The notes beneath the pieces were generated by a model. The model was not told where the DNA came from, ran no database searches, and saw only the letters and a list, made by a program, of their open reading frames with translations. A stretch of DNA of 33,737 nucleotides from CAYONP01 sp964405335 (GTDB lineage: Bacteria; Armatimonadota; UBA10988): the NCBI GenBank assembly GCA_964405335.1, contig CAYONP010000067.1:1-33737 (forward strand), read 5' to 3'. How positions within the stretch are numbered: the first letter of the stretch is position 1; each line of letters opens with the position of its first letter. The position numbers were made by a program, and so were the translations under genes. This document shows, in pieces, positions 31,908-33,737 of the stretch.

Positions 31908-33413
31908 ATGGGCGACGAGGCGAAGAACCAGAACATCCTGACCGGCGAGATTGTCCTGCCGAAGCTGGCCGTCACCCTGACCATGCCCGAGCCCGAGGGC
32001 AAGAAGGAGGACGACAAGCCGAAGACCGTGACCACCGAGCACTCGGTCACCATCGACGGCGAGGCGATCGAGTACACCGCCACAGCCGGCGTGCTCGAGC
32101 TCAAGGACGACGAGGGCAAGGCGCGGGCGAAGTTGTTCCACATCGCCTATCTGCGCAAGGGCGTCGACGACACCACCGCGCGGCCGATCACCTTCGCCTT
32201 CAACGGCGGGCCGGGCTCGTCGTCGGTCTGGCTGCACCTCGGCGCGTTCGGCCCGCGGCGGGTCAAGCTCGGCCCCGAGGGCGAGCAGTTACCGCCGCCG
32301 CCGGCGCTGATCGAAAACGAGTACAGCCTGCTCGATGTGACCGACCTGGTGTTCATCGACCCCGTCGGCACGGGCTACAGCAAGCCGGCCGAGGGGGTCG
32401 AGGGCAAGGAGTTCTGGGGCGTCGAGGAGGACCTCGAATCGGTCGGCCAGTTTATCGTCCAGTGGATCACCGAGAACAAGCGCTGGGACTCGCCCAAGCT
32501 CCTCGCCGGCGAGAGCTACGGCACCACCCGCGCCAGCGGCCTCGGGGCGCTGCTGCAGGACAAGCACGGCGTCTACCTCAACGGCATCGTGCTCGTCTCG
32601 GTGGTGCTCAACATGGCCACCATCCGGTTCACCGAGGGCAACGACCTGCCCTACGTCCTCTATCTGCCCAGCTACGCGGCCACCGGCTGGTTCCACCAGC
32701 AGCTCCCCGCCGACCTGCAGGCCAAGTCGCTCGACGAACTCTGCGCCGAGGTCCGCGAGTATGCCCAGACCGACTATGCCATGGCCCTGCTGCGCGGCAA
32801 CACGCTGCCCGAGCGGGAGATGAAGCGCGTGCTGCGCCGCGTGGCGCGCTACACCGGCATCGACGCGACCTACCTCGAACGGAGCCACCTGCGCGTGCCG
32901 ATGGGCCGCTACAACAAAGAGCTGCTGCGCGAGCAGGCCAGGACCGTCGGCCGGTTCGACAGCCGCTATCTCGGCCTGGACCGCGACAGCGTCGGCGAGC
33001 ATTACGAGTTCGACGCCAGCTACACCGCGGTGCAGGGTGCCTTCACCGGGGCGTTCAACAAGTACATCCGCGCCGACCTCGGGTACGAGTCGGACGTGCG
33101 CTACCAGATCCTCGGCGGCCTCGGCGCACCGTGGAACTATGGCGAGTTCCAGAACCGCTTCCTCGACGTCAGCGACCGGCTGCGCTCGGCGATGACCCGG
33201 AACCCGAGCCTCCGGGTCTTCGTCGCCAACGGTTACTACGACCTGGCCACGCCGTTCTTCGCCACCGAGTACACCTTCAGCCACCTCCGCCTGGACGACT
33301 CCCTGGCCGACAACGTGAGCATGGGCTACTACGCGGCGGGGCACATGATGTATGCCAAGGAGAGCGAGCTGGCCAAGCTGGCCGGCGACCTCAAGGCCTG
33401 GCTGCGCGGGTAG
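31908..33413 (+). CDS. Serine carboxypeptidase S10 family protein
   Basis: A 501-residue alpha/beta-hydrolase of the S10 family, which removes C-terminal residues from peptides at acidic pH. FNGGPGSSSVWLHLGAFGP forms the oxyanion/substrate site. The triad is Ser203 in AGESYG, Asp445 in NGYYDLATP and His479 in AAGHMMY. Before the domain is a charged, Lys/Glu/Asp-rich N-terminal stretch (about 25-45). No signal peptide is visible from the ATG at 31908, which is unusual because most members are secreted; the longer in-frame extension upstream is antisense to the neighbouring gene and contains no hydrophobic signal. GGAG lies 10 nt before the start. The 149-nt divergent gap (31759-31907) shows no clear promoter. 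Confidence 0.93.
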   Translation: MGDEAKNQNILTGEIVLPKLAVTLTMPEPEGKKEDDKPKTVTTEHSVTIDGEAIEYTATAGVLELKDDEGKARAKLFHIAYLRKGVDDTTARPITFAFNGGPGSSSVWLHLGAFGPRRVKLGPEGEQLPPPPALIENEYSLLDVTDLVFIDPVGTGYSKPAEGVEGKEFWGVEEDLESVGQFIVQWITENKRWDSPKLLAGESYGTTRASGLGALLQDKHGVYLNGIVLVSVVLNMATIRFTEGNDLPYVLYLPSYAATGWFHQQLPADLQAKSLDELCAEVREYAQTDYAMALLRGNTLPEREMKRVLRRVARYTGIDATYLERSHLRVPMGRYNKELLREQARTVGRFDSRYLGLDRDSVGEHYEFDASYTAVQGAFTGAFNKYIRADLGYESDVRYQILGGLGAPWNYGEFQNRFLDVSDRLRSAMTRNPSLRVFVANGYYDLATPFFATEYTFSHLRLDDSLADNVSMGYYAAGHMMYAKESELAKLAGDLKAWLRG

Positions 33414-33464
33414 TTCACCCGGCCTGACCACCGCGTCGGATGAGGGCCCGTGTCGAATCCGCCG

Positions 33465-33541
33465 GTAGGGGCGACCCTTGTGCCTGTCCGCCGGGTCAAC
33501 AACCCGTACCAGAAGCGGGCGACCACAAGGGTCGCCCCTAC
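33465..33541. repeat. REPIN-like unit 1 (77 nt)
   Basis: A 77-nt element with inverted ends: GTAGGGGCGACCCTTGTG (33465-33482) and its complement (33524-33541). The right end also folds on itself: GGGCGACC (33517-33524), loop ACAAG, GGTCGCCC (33530-33537). The core has a small hairpin (CGGGT/ACCCG). It is followed 17 nt later by a second 77-nt unit. Two inverted REP hairpins around a core is the REPIN form. Confidence 0.75.
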
Positions 33542-33558
33542 CTATGCCTGTCACACCT

Positions 33559-33635
33559 GTAGGGGCAGCCCTTGTGGCTGCCCGATGCCTCGCGAGCGCG
33601 CTCCCGGAGCGGGCGACCACAAGGGTCGCCCCTAC
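33559..33635. repeat. REPIN-like unit 2 (77 nt)
   Basis: The second 77-nt copy, same length as unit 1 and in the same orientation. Its left end folds as GGGCAGCC (33563-33570), loop CTTGT, GGCTGCCC (33576-33583); the right end as GGGCGACC (33611-33618), loop ACAAG, GGTCGCCC (33624-33631). Left and right stems differ in sequence but stay fully paired, so changes are compensatory. The core is different from that of unit 1. The remaining parts of 33414-33646 show nothing else. Confidence 0.75.
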
Positions 33636-33646
33636 CTCGCCGGCGT

Positions 33647-33737
33647 TCAGCTCGGCACGGCGACGCGCGCCAGATCGCGGTGACCCAGCGCACAGGCATC
33701 AACGCCGAGGTACGCCATCGCACGTCCGATGACGGCT
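33647..33737 (-). CDS. C-terminal end of a gene cut by the window edge
   Basis: On the minus strand one frame stays open from the window edge to TGA at 33647-33649, encoding about 29 residues (AVIGRAMAYLGVDA--GHRDLARVAVPS). Third codon positions are mostly G or C, as in the real genes nearby, and the stop lies 11 nt outside the REPIN unit, where REPINs usually sit. The stretch is too short to name a family; it is a weak call. Confidence 0.35.
   Translation of the reverse strand, partial: AVIGRAMAYLGVDACALGHRDLARVAVPS

Noticed and set aside
33465..33635. Possible CRISPR array
   Set aside because: Only two units, 77 nt long, with internal inverted ends and unlike cores; spacer of 17 nt and no cas genes.
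1..33737. tRNA or rRNA genes
   Set aside because: I looked for conserved tRNA arms (GGTTCGAxTCC-type T-arm) and found none in a convincing context.

Overview
The window is strongly GC-rich, gene-dense bacterial DNA with short intergenic gaps, frequent GTG starts, ATGA/GTGA gene overlaps and GGAGG-type ribosome binding sites. Lipoboxes, an RND efflux pump with its membrane fusion protein, and an STN/secretin-like protein indicate a diderm (Gram-negative) cell. The mix of families (bacilliredoxin, GH38 mannosidase, CocE/NonD hydrolases, PhyH dioxygenase, TIM-barrel sugar isomerase, URO-D-like methyltransferase relative, S10 carboxypeptidase) resembles environmental phyla such as Planctomycetota, Armatimonadota or Hydrogenedentota. 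That placement is inference; no rRNA is present to fix it.

Layout. Positions 1-306 are non-coding and hold palindromic REP-like repeats. Positions 307-4784 form a minus-strand gene set: a stand-alone response regulator, then MATE and MFS exporters (coupled by ATGA), then two lipoproteins (coupled by GTGA). A promoter at 4934-4962 starts a plus-strand pair: a LysM-SH3-NlpC/P60 peptidoglycan hydrolase and a small STN-domain protein. Positions 7479-9508 hold a divergent sugar isomerase and PhyH dioxygenase, then a bacilliredoxin. Positions 9578-15809 carry an asparagine-synthetase-like protein without its glutaminase cysteine, two overlapping CocE/NonD hydrolases (one exported, one cytoplasmic), and a URO-D-like protein. 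A large secreted Gly/Pro-rich protein follows and ends at a clear intrinsic terminator.

From 18825 comes a housekeeping block, dnaG-rpoD, overlapping by ATGA and lacking rpsU. It is followed by a membrane fusion protein with an unusually long coiled coil, its RND permease, and a GH38 alpha-mannosidase. Next is a PIN-domain ribonuclease translationally coupled to a large unrecognised partner, with codon use unlike its neighbours; this is the best candidate here for an undescribed toxin-antitoxin-type module. A membrane/coiled-coil protein and a divergent S10 carboxypeptidase follow. The right end carries two tandem 77-nt REPIN-like units and the C-terminal tip of a probable minus-strand gene.

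Main items for follow-up are the PIN pair, the REPIN/REP families with compensatory stem changes, DnaG lacking a fourth zinc-ligand cysteine, the glutaminase-dead asparagine synthetase homologue, the roughly 380-residue coiled coil of the fusion protein, and the modular Gly/Pro-rich secreted protein. Most of the window otherwise looks like ordinary chromosome.
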